Below, one piece after another: positions 18,843-19,470 of a stretch of 19,470 nt of DNA (its first letter is position 1; every line of letters starts with the position of its first letter). A program made the position numbers and the translations under genes. The stretch lies in contig JADNRY010000990.1 in the NCBI GenBank assembly GCA_015501585.1, forward strand, positions 1 to 19,470, in the 5' to 3' direction. The notes beneath the pieces are model-generated. The model ran no database searches. It saw only the letters and a list, made by a program, of their open reading frames with translations, and was not told the origin of the DNA. The DNA is from Rhodocollybia butyracea. Its lineage: Eukaryota; Basidiomycota; Agaricomycetes; Agaricales; Omphalotaceae.

Positions 18843-19142
18843 TGTGTGAGCATCAAGACTCGCGATAGGAATTATGTTCATGCCAACACACGGCTCGGAA
18901 CATGTGAAACGAAGACCCTGCAAAATTAGTATGGCTGGGCTGAGGCTCGTCAACATTCCTCGTAATTGCATCTAGGGCAATGTGCCAACAGCCAGCCAGC
19001 TGTCATTTCTCCCTAAACAATCCCCAAACAAAACGGAAAGAGATCATAATTATTGCAGCATCTCAAGCTCCAGCGCTGTGAGAGGAAAAGAGGCGGCGGA
19101 AACTGAAATCCACCAGGTTCAACGCGCAAACACCATGTATAA
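18520..19142. other. 5' flank of MFS copy B and following intergenic DNA
   Basis: Up to about 18842 this is the upstream flank shared with copy A (13210-13582). Beyond that nothing is shared and no gene is seen. Confidence 0.45.
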
Positions 19143-19470
19143 CACTGTAGAATCCTGCGACGGCGTGTATAGGAAGAATGATGAATACGGCGAAGTTCGA
19201 TAACAGTGAGCCGCTGAGCTAGCCGTGTGATGCGTGCGTGTGTTTAGAGAATAAGATAAGAAGCTATACTGGAAAACTTAAGTATTAGGCCAGAGACCGA
19301 GAAAAACGTCACTGTAGAATCCTGCGACGGCGTGTATGGGATGAGAAAAGAATGATGAATCCGGCGAAGTTTGACATTAGTGAGGCGCTGAGCTAGCCGT
19401 GTGGTGCGTGCGTGTGTTTAGAGGATAGATGGAAATCCATTGATAGGATAAAAAGCTTAGTGAAAAAGTT
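19143..19470. repeat. Tandem repeat, two units of about 167 bp
   Basis: A block beginning CACTGTAGAATCCTGCGACG at 19143 recurs at 19310. Both units continue with GGCGTGTAT, AGAATGATGAAT, CCGCTGAGCTAGCCGTGTG-like sequence and GCGTGCGTGTGTTTAGAG. Weaker similarity continues through GATAAGAAGC versus GATAAAAAGC up to the window end, so more units may follow outside. No coding function was seen. Confidence 0.85.

Overview
The window is nuclear DNA from a filamentous fungus, most likely a basidiomycete (Agaricomycetes-like). Genes are broken by many short GT-AG introns of about 44-104 nt, some exons are only 13-22 nt, and the protein families fit. Nearly all genes lie on the minus strand. Gene models were built by hand from reading frame, splice sites and family resemblance.

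Left part (1-7236). The minus strand carries two mitochondrial genes that were probably once neighbours: an ABHD11-type alpha/beta hydrolase (5787-7236, nine exons including a 13-nt microexon, intact) and an SDHAF3/ACN9-type succinate dehydrogenase assembly factor (787-1396, recognisable over its length but lacking an in-frame ATG and carrying a one-base frameshift). About 3.2 kb of other DNA separates them. That insert is bordered by two diverged direct copies of the old junction: the last two ABHD11 exons, the intergenic region and the SDHAF3 start. It holds one plus-strand gene with a papain-like His...Cys pattern (about 3218-3893), a 459-bp MITE with G-rich 59-bp inverted repeats and a TAA target duplication (4137-4595), and a third fragment of the junction repeat.

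Middle (7512-9296). A minus-strand gene encodes a single-pass membrane protein with a signal-peptide exon, a Ser/Thr-rich ectodomain and a long Ser/Pro-rich cytoplasmic tail (Mid2/Wsc-like architecture).

Right part (10278-18842). A 3.3-kb direct duplication holds two copies of a DHA2-type MFS transporter. Copy A (10499-13209) splices into one open frame of 656 residues over 14 coding exons, and its ATG appears to be split by an intron. Copy B (15813-18519) is very similar but has at least five one-base losses, all in homopolymers, and is read as a pseudogene unless these are assembly errors. The 2-kb spacer holds a decayed PIF/Harbinger transposase (14779-15463) and a 206-bp MITE whose terminal repeats each contain a palindrome. 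A tandem repeat of about 167 bp starts near 19143 and runs to the window edge.

ABHD11 and SDHAF3 both support TCA-cycle enzymes in mitochondria. The remaining genes look like accessory surface, transport and transposon content in a repeat-rich, rearranged region.
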